Under the pieces are notes generated by a model. It ran no database searches. It saw only the letters and a list, made by a program, of their open reading frames with translations, and was not told the DNA's origin. Shown piece after piece: positions 5,261 through 6,361 of a stretch of 6,361 nucleotides of DNA. The position numbers and the translations under genes were made by a program. The first letter of the stretch is position 1, and each line of letters starts with the position of its first letter. The stretch spans positions 1 to 6,361 of the forward strand of contig JAGVIF010000179.1 in NCBI GenBank assembly GCA_020056205.1, given 5' to 3'. This stretch comes from Lentisphaeria bacterium (GTDB lineage Bacteria; Verrucomicrobiota; Lentisphaeria; Victivallales; GWF2-50-93).

Positions 5261-6004
5261 TCATATTTTGATTATATTCTGGAATACGGCGTATTCGGAA
5301 TTGTCTTCTTTGATGGTCTGGATTTTGAGCGGGGTCATAGCGAGTTGTCCGCCGGAAAAATTTATCTCGAAAGTTTTTTCCGCTGTTTTCAGGCTGATTT
5401 GGCTGTCAACGGCGTAGACTTCGCTGTCGGCCGGATATATCCAGAGCGAGTTTTGTCCGTTGTCGGCGCAGACTGGTTCTCCTGGTCTGAGAATAAAGTC
5501 TTGCGAGTATATTTTTTTCCACTCGCCGGAGCCGCGGGTTTTTTTCATAACTATGTATTGCGCGACGACTTTGCCGGAGGTGTTGAGGAGAGATTTTTTA
5601 TTTCCTGTAACAATATCGAGTTTATCGTTATTTATTTTTGACGCCCATAGGAGACTGTCGGAGAAGAGTTTGTCGAGTTCGGAACTTATGATTTTAAGCG
5701 ATTCTATCTCATCGGCGCTGATTTGGAGCGCCGCCGATGCCGCGCCGTTTTGGGTCTGCATATTTTTCGTTGCCATAAAGACGCCGAGGGGCAGGAGAAT
5801 GATGAGAAGCGAAGCCGCGAGGGCTGTCGCGTAAAATATTCGTCTCGGGATTAGAATATACTGTCCGCAGTCAGGCGGGGCGAAGGACTTTTTGTTTTTG
5901 ATAGAGTTTAGTATTTTTTCGCGAATTTCGCATTCCGAGCCTTCCGTGAAACGGATTGACTCGCCCCATTCCCTGAGCATTTTTTTTGTTTTGTCATCAT
6001 TCAT
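5261..6004 (-). CDS. Single-pass membrane protein, probable anti-sigma factor-like regulator
   Basis: The protein has 247 residues, starting at ATG 6004-6002 with TAGGAGT six bases upstream, and ends with TGA. Residues 1-50 are a charged cytoplasmic part (MNDDKTKKMLREWGESI, CEIREKILNSI). Residues 57-78 are one transmembrane helix (FYATALAASLLIILLPLGVFMA). Residues 80-247 would be periplasmic, with acidic and beta-rich segments (ISSELDKLFSDSLLWASKI, IYSQDFILRPGEPVCAD, KTAEKTFEINFSGGQLAMTPLKI). This layout, a short N-terminal tail, one membrane span and a larger outer domain, is typical of ECF anti-sigma factors in PVC-type genomes. The N-terminal HxxxCxxC zinc motif is absent, so this would be a non-zinc type. 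No sigma factor gene is visible; one could lie beyond the high-coordinate edge. The functional assignment is an inference from topology and style, not from a motif. Confidence 0.6.
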   Translation of the reverse strand: MNDDKTKKMLREWGESIRFTEGSECEIREKILNSIKNKKSFAPPDCGQYILIPRRIFYATALAASLLIILLPLGVFMATKNMQTQNGAASAALQISADEIESLKIISSELDKLFSDSLLWASKINNDKLDIVTGNKKSLLNTSGKVVAQYIVMKKTRGSGEWKKIYSQDFILRPGEPVCADNGQNSLWIYPADSEVYAVDSQISLKTAEKTFEINFSGGQLAMTPLKIQTIKEDNSEYAVFQNIIKI

Positions 6005-6010
6005 AATGAA

Positions 6011-6017
6011 ACTCCTA
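6011..6017 (-). promoter_or_regulatory. Ribosome binding site of the anti-sigma-like gene
   Basis: TAGGAGT is read on the minus strand, six bases before ATG 6004. It is a strong Shine-Dalgarno match and fixes the start. Confidence 0.7.
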
Positions 6018-6046
6018 TTTCATTGATACGGCGGGTTCGGCCCATT

Positions 6047-6191
6047 GCTATCAATTCAAGGGGATAGAACTCACTTGAACACCCAATATCCAACACGGAA
6101 CACCCAATTATGAAGGAAAGGCGATGTATCCCACTTGGATATTGGAAATTCGTGTTCATTATTGGATATTCAAATCCTTAAGTTGATAGGC
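6047..6191. mobile_element. Fold-back inverted-repeat element of about 145 bases (MITE-like)
   Basis: The outer arms are GCTATCAATTCAAGG (6047-6061) and CCTTAAGTTGATAGGC (6176-6191), which are inverted copies with two mismatches and one extra base. The inner arms are 6075-6108 (TTGAACACCCAATATCCAAC...) and 6134-6173 (...GTTCATTATTGGATATTCAA), again inverted copies with some mismatches. They surround a 25-base unpaired centre. The element encodes no protein. It could be a non-autonomous mobile element or a dispersed palindromic repeat; I found no convincing target-site duplication. It lies 43 bases upstream of the anti-sigma-like gene. Confidence 0.55.
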
Positions 6192-6212
6192 ATGGGGTTC
6201 GTCCCCGATGCC
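6189..6212. repeat. Hairpin GGCATGGGG-TTCGT-CCCC-g-ATGCC
   Basis: A nine-pair stem with one bulged G and a TTCGT loop, touching the outer end of the fold-back element. A related smaller stem, GGG-TTCGG-CCC, lies just outside the element's other end (6033-6043). There is no T-run, so a terminator is not supported. Confidence 0.5.
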
Positions 6213-6361
6213 GATGTTATTATGGCTTAGACGCATATAGGCATAAAATTCTTTGCGGTTATGCTCTATTTGGAATTGCTCTTTGCGCTCGGAGATCGCA
6301 AGCTACTCCGCAATCTGACACGTCTACGTGTAAATTTTCGGCCTTATAGAGTATGTCTTTA
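6213..6361. other. Non-coding edge region with small hairpins
   Basis: I see no gene here. An AGATCGC/GCAATCT stem (6293-6316, one non-Watson-Crick pair) and the palindrome ACACGT-CT-ACGTGT (6318-6331) are present. The region is probably more repeat DNA upstream of the anti-sigma-like gene, or the flank of a gene beyond the window edge. Confidence 0.5.

Noticed and set aside
5231..5262. Rho-independent terminator after the anti-sigma-like gene
   Set aside because: A CCCGC/GCGGG stem with an 11-base loop follows the stop on the minus strand, but the bases after it are A-rich, not a T-run.
4906..5271. Plus-strand ORF of 121 codons
   Set aside because: It crosses several dispersed repeats and runs into the 3' end of the anti-sigma-like gene. 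The translation looks like repeat DNA.
5207..5834. Plus-strand ORFs opposite the anti-sigma-like gene
   Set aside because: They are shadows of the minus-strand gene, which has a strong ribosome site and a clear transmembrane layout.

Overview
The window is about 6.4 kb of bacterial DNA in which every credible gene lies on the minus strand. Transcription therefore runs from the high-coordinate end to the low end. Several traits suggest an uncultured bacterium of the PVC group (Lentisphaerota, Kiritimatiellota or Planctomycetota style) or a similar MAG lineage. They are the secreted CsgG/TolB-like plus beta-propeller plus FG-GAP proteins, the anti-sigma-like membrane protein, and intergenic DNA packed with short dispersed repeats and hairpins. 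This placement is an inference from style; there is no rRNA or marker gene.

Layout in transcription order. 6361-6005 has no gene and holds a fold-back inverted-repeat element plus hairpins. 6004-5261 encodes a 247-residue single-pass membrane protein that looks like an anti-sigma factor. 5260-4543 is a patchwork of dispersed repeats and hairpins, with one 31-codon signal-peptide-like ORF (5186-5091). 4542-613 is one continuous reading frame of 1309 positions interrupted only by two in-frame TAG codons (4326-4324 and 2421-2419) and closed by TAA. Gene callers would split it into three ORFs: a signal peptide with the first half of a CsgG/TolB-like domain, a 631-residue middle part, and a 597-residue beta-propeller/FG-GAP part. 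600-1 is the 5' part of a secreted DUF2233/NAGPA (YigE-like) gene that runs off the window.

The main result is the TAG-interrupted gene. The first TAG falls inside the conserved 'LERSE-x-D-LLRE' motif of a CsgG/TolB-type domain. A second copy of that domain, further along the same protein, carries an ordinary isoleucine at the matching position. The only secretion signal is upstream of both TAGs, and the calcium-binding type repeats are downstream of both. Possible explanations are amber recoding or suppression, a doubly nonsense-mutated pseudogene, or translational re-initiation; the sequence alone cannot decide. The genuine gene ends that can be seen use TAA and TGA, not TAG.

A second theme is that dispersed repeats enter genes. 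One repeat (606-634) supplies the last codons and stop of the FG-GAP gene and the leader of the next gene. Its other copy (5193-5221) precedes the small signal-peptide-like ORF in the same arrangement. Three signal-peptide coding stretches share short sequence with the intergenic repeats.
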